This document shows, in pieces, positions 42,031 through 49,264 of a stretch of DNA of 64,000 nt. Under the pieces are notes generated by a model. That model saw nothing but the letters and a program-made list of their open reading frames with translations, had not been told where the DNA came from and searched no databases. Positions within the stretch are counted from its first letter, which is position 1; each line of letters starts with the position of its first letter. This DNA comes from CADCVQ01 sp038260305 (GTDB taxonomy: Bacteria > Actinomycetota > Thermoleophilia > Solirubrobacterales > Solirubrobacteraceae): NCBI GenBank assembly GCA_038260305.1, contig JBBSNY010000008.1, positions 62,001 through 126,000 on the forward strand. Direction: 5' to 3'. A program made the position numbers and the translations under genes.

Positions 42031-44656
42031 CGATCGCCTTGACCTCGGCCTTGTCGCGGCTGTTGTGGCACAGGAACACGTCGTAGTCGCCGGTCTTGAC
42101 CTTGCCCTGCAGGCGCGTCGTCGCCATATCGCTCGTGCGGCGCTGGTTGGCGCGGCGGTTCATCTCGATCACTGCCGCTTCGGGCCGGGCGACCTGGTCG
42201 GCCTCGGCGATCAGCACGATCGTGCACGCCTCGCAATCCGGGCAGAGCATCTCGCGCCCGCCCCGCTCGAGCTTGCGCTGGACGAGGTCGTCGGGCAGCG
42301 CGTAGCGACACCCCGTGCAGCGCACGACCCGGCGCCGTGTCACAGCGCTCGCACCGGCCCGCTGCTGCACGTGCTCGAAGACGTAGGTCTCGAACTGGCG
42401 GCGGACCGTTTCGTCGGCGTGCTCGTCGAAGAACACGTCGAGCTCGCCGACGCCCTCTTCAAGCTCGCGGAGGTAGACGCCGCAGACGCCCTCGCTCGCC
42501 GATTCGTACGTCGCGACGTTGCGCCACATCTCGCGCCGCTTGAACAGGTGCGAGCGCGCCAGGCGCACCGCGAGCGTCGCGTAGATCGTGTGCAACGAGC
42601 CCTGGAAGCCCAGCGTCAGCTCGCGCCCGGGGATGTGCGGCGCATCAGGACGCTCACGAGTGAACTGCGAGGGGAAGACGAGATCCACGCCGCGATCGGT
42701 GCTCTCCTTCAGCGCCACCTCGTGTCGCAGGAACTCCTCGACGGTGGCGATCAGCAGCAGCTTCTCCTGCTCGGACGGTCCGATGCGCTCGGCATCGGCG
42801 AGCTTGAAGCGTCCCTCGAGCGCGTCCTCCTCCGCGATGACGCCGAGCCCGTCTGGCTCCTCCTTCGCCGCCTGGACCAGCGCCGAGGCGTACGCGTCGA
42901 GCAACTCGGGCTGCAGCAGGACGAAGTCGCCGAAGCGCAGCCGTCGCACGAGGCCGCGACCCTCGACGCGGCCGAGACAGGCCTCGAACTCCTTGCGCAG
43001 ATCGCGCGCCTCGACACCGGTCGAATGGGCCGCGGCGTACTCGCGGAAGAGGTCGTCGATCGTGACGAGCACGCGCCCCTCCTGCTTGGCGCCGAGCACG
43101 TACGCGCGGATATCCTTGAGCAGCGCATTCGAGCTCACGGTAGGAAGGAGGTCCCAATCGATCGCGTCGAGCATCGCATCCTTGAGCTCGGAGATCTTCC
43201 ACCCCTCCCTGGCGCTCGTCTCGAAGAAACCGTCGAGGCCGAGGTCGTCGACGAGCCCAGCGATGCGCTCCTTCGTGACCGCAACGCCGCCGCGGTCGGC
43301 GCGCGCCGCGACGAGGAACGTGCGGACCGGGACCGCTGCGTCACCCTCGAGGCGGCGCGCGTGGGCGAGCGCGCGCGACCAGTGGTGCACGCCCGCGAAG
43401 GGATCGGTCTCGCTGCGCGCGTCGAAGACGACCAGCGCGACCGCGACCTCGTTGAGGTGCAGCTGATGGACGAGGCGGTAGCCGGGTTGCCCGGCCAGAT
43501 CCCACAGCAGCACCTCCCGCGCGTCGCGCGAGGATCCGCCGTCTTTGGTCGTGTCCGGCTCGAACACCCACACCTTGCGCCCGTGCGTGGAGTCGGTCGG
43601 CTCGTACTCCTGACCGCTCAGCACGAGTCCGAGGCCGGACTTACCGACGCCGGTGTCGCCGAGCAGAACCACCTTGGCGCTGACGTAGCGCCGCGATTGC
43701 GCCCCCACAGCGATCGCAGCCAGCTTGCCGAAGTCGATCGACCAGCAATCGATCCTCCTGCGACGCCGATTCTTTGCGGCGAGCCTCGCCCCGAGCGGGT
43801 CGAAGGCGAGTCCGCCGACGCCGGATACGTCAGCTGCCAGCGTGCCGACGCATTCCCAGTCCCGCCGGCGCCATAGGCTGATCGCCTGTGTACCGGCCGA
43901 TGCCAGGACTTCGCCGCCCGGGGAGAACGCGAGCGAGAGAACACCCTCACGATGTGCCTCGAGCAAGGCGACACAACGACCCGTCGCTGTCTCCAAGACA
44001 CGAATCAACCCGTCCTGCTGACCGCACGCGATCAACGTGCCGTCGCCGGAGAGCGCGACCTCCTGCAGCCGTGCGCTGCGGCTCGAGCGCCCGGGGATAT
44101 GTCGCAGCACCTGAAGACTCGAAGCGGACCACACGCGGACGTGGCTGTCGAAGCCGCCGGTGATCAGGAGACTGCCATCCGACGACCAGCTAGGACAGAA
44201 CGCGCCCCCTTCATGACCGACCGCTTCGAGCAACCTCCTGCGCTCCACCGGATCCCAGATCCCGAGCCTGCCGTTGCCGTCGCTCACGGCGAGCCTCGTC
44301 CCGTCCGGTGACCAGGCGACACCGTTGACTTCGGTGCCAAGCTCGCAAAGGACCTCGTGGCGCCCGGACGCCACGTCCCACAGGCGCACCGAGCCGTCTT
44401 CGGACGCCGTTGCAAGCAGCGGCTTAGCCGGGTGCCAGTCGAGTCCCAGCACATCGCGTATGTGGCCACGGAGCTGGACGGGCGATCCGTCGGATCCGCG
44501 GCGCCACATCCTCACCCCGTCGTCCGCCGTGGCTGCGATCATCTCGCCGTGAGGCGACCATGCGACGTAGTACGTAAGCCAGCTGGCGCCGTCGAAGCCG
44601 TCAGCCGCCTCAAGGCCGGGGGTGACCAGCAAGTCGTCGCGAGGGGCTCCGGTCAC
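41677..44656 (-). CDS. WD40-Roc GTPase-COR-zinc ribbon-TIR protein, frameshifted before the TIR core
   Basis: A multidomain signalling protein of about 992 residues if the frame is restored. Residues 1-310 form a WD40 propeller of about seven blades (VRLWDVASG, LGIWDPVE, VRVWSAS). A Roc GTPase follows: P-loop GDTGVGKS near 333, WDLAGQPGYR near 384, ARADRG near 449. A COR-like region spans ~510-770, then a CxxC...CxxC zinc ribbon (~778-812). The TIR domain starts YDVFLCHNSRDK near 858. After GEQLRA the frame is lost at 42007-42016; removing one base joins it to RGINPWLDEW and the rest, with WQDME carrying the presumed NADase Glu. Unrepaired, translation runs on to 41399 with meaningless sequence. 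GTG 44656 overlaps a small ORF. A defence or cell-death role is likely by family. Confidence 0.75.
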
Positions 44657-44736
44657 GGTCGACTCGCCTTCGCCGTCGTGGCCCAGGCAACGGGTCCCTT
44701 GGCATCGTGTGGCTCGGATCGTTTGCGACGAGCCAT
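44653..44736 (-). CDS. Possible leader ORF (27 residues) coupled to the TIR-type gene
   Basis: ATG 44736 opens a 27-residue basic peptide beginning MARRKRSEPHDAKGPVAWAT. Its TGA overlaps the GTG of the large gene (GTGA), the same coupling style seen between real genes here. A TAGGGT box at 44746-44751 ends 9 bases before the ATG, so the transcript would begin at this ORF. It may set the translation rate of the toxic-type protein downstream. Not recognised; it could also be an N-terminal piece split off by a second frameshift. Confidence 0.4.
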   Translation of the reverse strand: MARRKRSEPHDAKGPVAWATTAKASRP

Positions 44737-44745
44737 GGCACCGCG

Positions 44746-44751
44746 ACCCTA
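44746..44751 (-). promoter_or_regulatory. -10 box TAGGGT for the TIR-type gene
   Basis: TAGGGT on the reverse strand ends 9 bases before ATG 44736 of the small leader ORF. No other TANNNT box is seen between it and the GTG of the large gene. Confidence 0.4.
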
Positions 44752-44830
44752 CGTGCTCGCGCCGCGCTCGGTCGAGTTTCGCCGGGCCGACTCGGGGTTG
44801 CCTCCGTCACCGCATCGCGACGGGGGCCGC

Positions 44831-45463
44831 TCAGGCCCTGACCGCGCGGGCGAGGATCGTCGACCGCACCAGCGGTGGGCCGTCGGCCAAGCGCAGCTCG
44901 GCGACGTCGAAGCCGAGGTCGTGCAGTAGATCGCGCAGCGTGCCCGGCGAGTAGAAGCGCACGTGATCCGAGCGCGGCTCGAAGTGCTCGGCGAAGCGCC
45001 GGCGGCTGAGTGCGAGGCGCAGCAGCGTGCCCGGCCCGTGGTGTGGCGTCGTCAGCAGGAGCGTGCCGCGCGGGCGCAGCACGCGACGCAGCTCCGACAG
45101 CCACGGCGCGACGTCGGCGACGTGCTCGATGACCTCGCCCGCCCAGACCGCGTCGACGGCGTTGTCATCCAGCGGCAGCGGCTGGCCGGGCGCCCACAGG
45201 CGCGTGTCGAGGCCTCGGTTGCGCTCGCGCGCGCGGCGCAGCGCCTCGTGCGCGACGTCGACGGCGATCGGCGTTGCGCCGGCCGCGGCGAGCGCCGCGC
45301 TGAACTCGCCCGCGCCGCAACCGATGTCGAGTACGGTCTCGCCGGCGCTCACCCCGGATAGGAGGAATGCCCGGCGGGCGTCGAAGCGCTCGGGCTGCGC
45401 GTCCGCGGGCAGCGCAGCCCAGACGGCGTCGTGGATCGCGGTCGGTCTGCCTCGGGACGTCAA
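44831..45463 (-). CDS. SAM-dependent methyltransferase (type 11)
   Basis: The ~210-residue class I methyltransferase has motif I ETVLDIGCGAGEFSAALAAAG near residue 48, VDVAHEAL, motif IV VDAVWAGEVIEHVADVAPWL near 95, LRPRGTLLLTTPHHGPG, and HVRFYSPGTLRDLLHDLGFD. The frame is open upstream for another 300 codons, but that part is antisense to vapBC. TTG 45463, 10 bases after a TAGCGT box, is the best start, though unusual. It shares a promoter region with the divergent vapB-type gene, and the inverted repeat there covers its -10 box. Confidence 0.78.
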   Translation of the reverse strand: MTSRGRPTAIHDAVWAALPADAQPERFDARRAFLLSGVSAGETVLDIGCGAGEFSAALAAAGATPIAVDVAHEALRRARERNRGLDTRLWAPGQPLPLDDNAVDAVWAGEVIEHVADVAPWLSELRRVLRPRGTLLLTTPHHGPGTLLRLALSRRRFAEHFEPRSDHVRFYSPGTLRDLLHDLGFDVAELRLADGPPLVRSTILARAVRA

Positions 45464-45473
45464 CTTCGGATAG

Positions 45474-45508
45474 ACGCTACCAACGATCGGAGCTATCGTG
45501 GTATGCGT
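45474..45508. promoter_or_regulatory. Long inverted repeat over two divergent promoters (likely VapB operator)
   Basis: ACGCTACCAACGAT (45474-45487) and ATCGTGGTATGCGT (45495-45508) form near-perfect inverted arms. They cover TAGCGT for the methyltransferase (45479-45474, reverse) and TATCGT for the antitoxin (45494-45499, 7 bases before GTG 45507). Antitoxins of this type bind such repeats to repress their own operon. Confidence 0.6.
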
Positions 45509-45713
45509 GCGCAAGACGACCCTCACGATCGACGACGAGAAGATCGCCCAAGCCCGCGAGATCCTCGGCACGACCGGCATCACGGACACGATCGACGCCG
45601 CCCTCCAGGACACGATCCGTAGGGCCGCGGCGGAGCGGCTGATTGCGCGCATGGCGACGATGGACGGCCTCGACCTCGCCGACGCCGAGGTAATGGCGGA
45701 CGCGTGGCGATAG
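45507..45713 (+). CDS. vapB: VapB-type antitoxin
   Basis: The 68-residue protein starts VRKTTLTIDDEKIAQAREIL, the ribbon-helix-helix pattern of VapB antitoxins (DUF2191-like), followed by TDTIDAALQDTIRRAAAERL. The N-terminal part binds DNA as a dimer; the C-terminal tail (DGLDLADAEVMADAWR) should block the toxin. GTG 45507 is 7 bases after a TATCGT box. Its 3' end overlaps the toxin gene by 10 bases. It probably represses itself and perhaps the divergent methyltransferase through the inverted repeat. Confidence 0.82.
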   Translation: MRKTTLTIDDEKIAQAREILGTTGITDTIDAALQDTIRRAAAERLIARMATMDGLDLADAEVMADAWR

Positions 45714-46126
45714 TCGCGCGCTTCCTCCTCGACACGAGCGTGTGGGCGCGGATCGAGGCACCCGCGGTCGCGGCTCGGTGTCTCCCGCTGATCCGCGCGG
45801 GGCTCGTCGCTACGTGCACGATCATCGATCTCGAGGTGCTCTACAGCGCGCGTTCGCCCGCGAGCTACGCGGCCGCGCGGGCGGAACGCGACTTGGCACT
45901 CGAACTGTTGGCGATCGAGCAGCCGACGCTTGATCGTGCGCTGTCCACGCAGGCAGCGCTGTCCGAGCGCGGCGAGCACCGCAGCGCCTCCCTTCCGGAT
46001 CTCATCATCGCCGCGGCCGCCGAGCGTGCGCGGGTCACGATCCTGCACTACGACGCCGACTACGACCTCATCGCGGCCGTCACGGGGCAGCCGGTGCAAT
46101 GGGTCGTCCCACGCGGCTCGATCTAG
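45704..46126 (+). CDS. vapC: VapC-type PIN-domain toxin
   Basis: The 140-residue PIN-domain nuclease has the expected acidic residues: Asp in FLLDTSVWARIE near residue 10, Glu in TIIDLEVLYSAR near 45, and Asp residues in SLPDLIIAAAAERA near 98 and LHYDADYDLIA near 117. PIN toxins cut RNA, often tRNA, when the antitoxin is degraded. GTG 45704 lies within the end of vapB, so the pair is translated together. It lies beside the TIR-type gene in the accessory islet. Confidence 0.88.
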   Translation: MAIVARFLLDTSVWARIEAPAVAARCLPLIRAGLVATCTIIDLEVLYSARSPASYAAARAERDLALELLAIEQPTLDRALSTQAALSERGEHRSASLPDLIIAAAAERARVTILHYDADYDLIAAVTGQPVQWVVPRGSI

Positions 46127-46294
46127 AGATCGCCCTCGCCGATGCTCTCCTGAGCCGCCGGCCGCGCCGAGCCGCGGAGCTTGAGCCCGAACGTGGGCCG
46201 ATACACCCGCGTTCAGCGCGGCTCGCCGGCCAGGAGCGCCGGCCAAGCGGCACCCGCGTCTCGTCGCCGGCCGCGCCCTGCGACGATCAGCCTC

Positions 46295-47326
46295 GTGCGG
46301 ATTCTCGCGGTGTGTGCCGTCGCCCATCCGGGCGGCGCGGAGATCGGGCTGCTGCGCCTCGGGCGCCGGCTCGTCGCGCGCGGGCACGAGCTGACGCTGG
46401 CGACGCCGGAGCCGGGGCCGATGGACGACGCCGGGCTGCCGGTCGTGCGGATCGCACTCGGTGGCCTCGAGCGTGGCGCGGGTGCTCGCGCGGCGGCGAG
46501 CTGGGCGCGCGTGCGGCGGCTATCGCGCGATGTCGACCTCGTCTACCTCAACGGCACCGTCAGCGCGCGGCTGCTGCCGGCGCTCGTCGGGCGGCGCACG
46601 GTGCTGCACGTGCACGACATCGTCGACCGCGTGCCGCGCTTCTGGTCGCGCGCGGACGCCGTGCTCGCGGACTCCGCCGCCGTCGCCGAGCGCCTGCGCC
46701 CGCTGCTGCAAGCGCACGTCGTCTACTGCCCCGTCGAGCTCGACGTGCCCGACGTCCCGGCGCCGTGGCCGGCGCGCAACGGCGCCTCGGGACCGATCGT
46801 CGGCTTCGTCGGGCGGATCGAGCCTCGCAAGGGCCCGCTCGACCTGACCCGCGCGGCGGCCGCGATCCACGCGGGTGCGCCGGGCGCGCGCATCGTCCTC
46901 GTCGGCGACGACCCATACGACAGCTCGCCGGAGTACGCGGCGCAGGTGCACGCGGCCGAGGGCGTCGAGTTCGTGCCCTGGGTGGCCGACGGCGCGGCCG
47001 TCATGCGCCACTTCGACGTGCTCGTCGTGCCGTCGCACCAGGAGCCCTTCGGGACCGTGCTCGCCGAGGCGATGGCCGCCGGGACGCCGGTCGTCGCGAC
47101 CCGGGTCGGGGGCCTCGCGGAGGTCGTCGCCGACGGTGAGACGGGGCTGCTCGTCGCCCCCGGACGCCCCGACGAGCTCGCCGCCGCCGTGCTCGAGGTG
47201 CTCGGCCGGCGCGCCCAGATGGGCGCCGCCGCGCGCGTGCGCGCGCAGCGCTTCGGCGCCGACGCCTACGCCGACCGCGTCGAGAAGATCCTGCTCGAAG
47301 CCGCAGGCATCGGCGCCGCACGATGA
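46295..47326 (+). CDS. Glycosyltransferase family 4
   Basis: The 343-residue GT-B enzyme has RILAVCAVAHPGGAEIGLLR at the N-terminus, LVYLNGTVSARLLPALVG, VLHVHDIVDRVPRFWSRAD near residue 110, PIVGFVGRIEPRKGPLDLTRA near 169, and the donor site SHQEPFGTVLAEAMAAGTPVVA near 250. The frame is open back to 46181, but GTG 46295 begins just before the first strand and follows a GACGAT box by 7 bases. The stop overlaps the ATG of a mini-ORF (ATGA). Confidence 0.86.
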   Translation: MRILAVCAVAHPGGAEIGLLRLGRRLVARGHELTLATPEPGPMDDAGLPVVRIALGGLERGAGARAAASWARVRRLSRDVDLVYLNGTVSARLLPALVGRRTVLHVHDIVDRVPRFWSRADAVLADSAAVAERLRPLLQAHVVYCPVELDVPDVPAPWPARNGASGPIVGFVGRIEPRKGPLDLTRAAAAIHAGAPGARIVLVGDDPYDSSPEYAAQVHAAEGVEFVPWVADGAAVMRHFDVLVVPSHQEPFGTVLAEAMAAGTPVVATRVGGLAEVVADGETGLLVAPGRPDELAAAVLEVLGRRAQMGAAARVRAQRFGADAYADRVEKILLEAAGIGAAR

Positions 47327-47391
47327 AGGCAGCCTTCGACAGCGGGCCCGCGCTCGATCCCCGGGCGATCCCGCGCGAAGGACGGCGATGA
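47323..47391 (+). CDS. Mini-ORF (22 residues), duplicated start of the next GT4
   Basis: The ORF reads MKAAFDSGPALDPRAIPREG and ends RR-stop. It matches the start of the GT4 that follows (MKVAFDSRPAPDPRGIGRYA). Its ATG overlaps the stop upstream and its TGA overlaps the next ATG, both as ATGA, and the two ATG codons are 65 bases apart. It is probably what remains of a deleted paralogous GT gene or a partial duplication. It may still carry ribosomes from one gene to the next. Confidence 0.5.
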   Translation: MKAAFDSGPALDPRAIPREGRR

Positions 47392-48308
47392 AGGTCGCAT
47401 TCGACAGCCGGCCGGCGCCTGATCCGCGCGGCATCGGGCGCTACGCGAGCTGCCTGCTGGACGCGCTGCGCGAGACGATGCCAGCCGACGCGGAGCTCGT
47501 CGAGACGCACCGCCCGTCGCGCCGCATCGACGTCTTCCACTCGCCCTGGATCGACGGCGCGATGCTGCGCCCGCCGTGCCCGCAGGTCGTGACGTTGCAC
47601 GACGTCGTGCCGCTGAAGCGCCGCAGCGAGTACCTGCGCAGCGGGATCCGCTTTCGCATGCGCTACCTCGCCGTCGAGCGCTCGACGCGGGTCATCGTGC
47701 CGAGCGCGGTCGTCGCCGCCGAGGTCACCGAGCACCTCGGGATGGCGGCCGAACGGCTCGTCGTCGTGCACGAGGCGCCGGCGCCGCTCATGCACGAGTG
47801 CGGAGCCTGGGAGATCGCGGCGATGCGCAAGCGCTACCGCCTGCCCGACCACTACCTGCTGTGGGTCGGCGGGCTGCAGACACCCGACCCGCGCAAGCGG
47901 ATCGCGGCGCTCGCGCGGACGCCGCGCGAGCTGCCGCTCGTGCTCGTCGGCGCCACGAAGCCGTGGGCCCACGAGCTTCCGGACGTCACGCTCACCGGCC
48001 ACGTGCCCGACGAGCACCTCGCCGCGATCTACTCGGGTGCACGTGCGCTCGTGTTCCCGTCCGACGACGAGGGCTTCGGCCTGCCGACGGTCGAGGCGCT
48101 CGCCTGCGGAACCCCGGTCGTCGTCTCCGACCTGCCGGTGCTGCGCGAGATCCTCGGCGACCGCGCGACGTTCGTCGATCCCGGCGACCTCGAGGGCCTG
48201 CTGGCGGCGGGCGTCGCGGCGCGCCGGCCGGCGCCCAAGCCGCCGGCGTGGACGTGGCTCGACGCGGCGCGCGCGACGTGGCAGGTCTACGAGGACGCCG
48301 CCGGCTGA
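47388..48308 (+). CDS. Glycosyltransferase family 4
   Basis: The 306-residue GT-B enzyme starts MKVAFDSRPAPDPRGIGRYA and has DVFHSPWIDGAMLRPPCPQV, VTLHDVVPLKRRSEYL near residue 65, VIVPSAVVAAEVTEHLG, LLWVGGLQTPDPRKRIAALA near 160, and the donor site DDEGFGLPTVEALACGTPVVV near 222. It is short for the family (usually 350-400), mainly in the N-terminal half. ATG 47388 overlaps the mini-ORF stop. It probably adds one sugar of the surface glycan. Confidence 0.86.
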   Translation: MKVAFDSRPAPDPRGIGRYASCLLDALRETMPADAELVETHRPSRRIDVFHSPWIDGAMLRPPCPQVVTLHDVVPLKRRSEYLRSGIRFRMRYLAVERSTRVIVPSAVVAAEVTEHLGMAAERLVVVHEAPAPLMHECGAWEIAAMRKRYRLPDHYLLWVGGLQTPDPRKRIAALARTPRELPLVLVGATKPWAHELPDVTLTGHVPDEHLAAIYSGARALVFPSDDEGFGLPTVEALACGTPVVVSDLPVLREILGDRATFVDPGDLEGLLAAGVAARRPAPKPPAWTWLDAARATWQVYEDAAG

Positions 48309-48348
48309 CGCGCCCCAAGGCGACGACGACGGCCGGCGTGGCGAGTTA

Positions 48349-48400
48349 TGACCGCTATCCGGTCACGTCTGACCGCACGAGATGGGACCGCGTCGGGTCA
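48349..48400. promoter_or_regulatory. Four TGACC/GGTCA half-sites upstream of a small membrane-protein gene
   Basis: TGACC at 48349-48353 and 48370-48374 and GGTCA at 48361-48365 and 48396-48400 form overlapping inverted repeats (TGACCG-CTATC-CGGTCA and GGTCA-CGTC-TGACC). They lie 15-66 bases before the -10 box of the gene at 48428, a normal place for a regulator site. Confidence 0.35.
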
Positions 48401-48414
48401 CAGGCCTGCCGATC

Positions 48415-48420
48415 TATCAT
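48415..48420 (+). promoter_or_regulatory. -10 box TATCAT, leaderless type
   Basis: TATCAT ends 7 bases before GTG 48428 and is the main reason for choosing that start. Confidence 0.5.
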
Positions 48421-48427
48421 CAAACGC

Positions 48428-48814
48428 GTGTCAGCGACCTCCTTCGAGGACGATCTCGATGACGTCATCCGTGGCCCGGCGCCGGGCGATGCGCGCGACT
48501 CGCTGGTCTACTGGCGCGAACGGCTGGAGCGCCTGCCGCGCCGCCGCCGCACGGCGCGTCGCGAGGCGCGGGCGATGGTCGTCTCGTGGGAGCAGCGCGT
48601 CCGCACGGCGGAGATCGAGCGCTGGGGTGGTGGGGTGCTCGGCCGTGTCGCCGGGACGTTCGCGGTGCTGCGCACCGTTCCCGTGCGATCGCTCGCGCAA
48701 CGCGCCGTCGGTCTCGTCCCGCGCCGTCTGCTCGTCGGCACGATCGCCGTCGTGGTCGGGTCGGCGCTCCTTTTCGGCGTGCTCATCGGCGCCGTCCTCG
48801 CCGCGTTGCTCTGA
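48428..48814 (+). CDS. Small membrane-anchored protein of unknown function
   Basis: The 128-residue protein has an acidic start (FEDDLDDVIRGPAPGDARD), a basic helical middle (RRRRTARREARAMVVSWEQRV), and one C-terminal membrane helix (LLVGTIAVVVGSALLFGVLIGAV). The plan suggests a tail-anchored cytoplasmic protein. The frame is open back to 47576 as a shadow of the GT4; GTG 48428 with its TATCAT box is preferred. No family recognised. Confidence 0.65.
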   Translation: MSATSFEDDLDDVIRGPAPGDARDSLVYWRERLERLPRRRRTARREARAMVVSWEQRVRTAEIERWGGGVLGRVAGTFAVLRTVPVRSLAQRAVGLVPRRLLVGTIAVVVGSALLFGVLIGAVLAALL

Positions 48815-48876
48815 TCGCGCTCGACGACGGCCGCCAGGCGGGCCAGACGATGCGCGCCGGCGACGCCACGCGGCGG

Positions 48877-48882
48877 TAGGCT
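48877..48882 (+). promoter_or_regulatory. -10 box TAGGCT, leaderless type
   Basis: TAGGCT ends 7 bases before ATG 48890 of the VOC-family gene. Confidence 0.5.
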
Positions 48883-48889
48883 CGCGTCC

Positions 48890-49261
48890 ATGCTCGACCA
48901 CATCGTCATCAACGTCAGCGATCTCGCCGCAAGTAAGGCCTTCTACGAGCAGGCGCTCGCCCCGCTGCGGATCGCGACGCTGATGGAGTTCCCCGGCGCG
49001 CTCGGCATGGGCCGCGACGGCAAGCCGGCGTTCTGGCTGCGCCCCGGCGGCGGCCAGGAGGCGGTCCACGTCGCCTTCGTCGCCCCCGATCGCGCGACCG
49101 TCGACGCCTTCCACGAGGCCGCGCTCGCCGCCGGCGGCAGCGACAACGGCGGCCCCGGTGTGCGCGAGATCTACCACCCGCAGTACTACGGCGCCTTCGT
49201 GCTCGACCCCGACGGCCACAACATCGAGGCCGTCCACCACGGCACGCCGCCGGGCGGCTGA
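48890..49261 (+). CDS. VOC family (glyoxalase/bleomycin-resistance fold) protein
   Basis: The 123-residue protein has the VOC pattern: LDHIVINVSDLAASKAFYEQAL at the N-terminus with a metal-ligand His, EAVHVAFVAPDRATVDAFHEAA in the middle, and YYGAFVLDPDGHNIEAVHH at the end with a Glu ligand. Relatives bind a divalent metal and include lyases, dioxygenases and resistance proteins; the substrate is unknown. The stop is 3 bases from the convergent FAD enzyme gene. Confidence 0.88.
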   Translation: MLDHIVINVSDLAASKAFYEQALAPLRIATLMEFPGALGMGRDGKPAFWLRPGGGQEAVHVAFVAPDRATVDAFHEAALAAGGSDNGGPGVREIYHPQYYGAFVLDPDGHNIEAVHHGTPPGG

Positions 49262-49264
49262 CGC

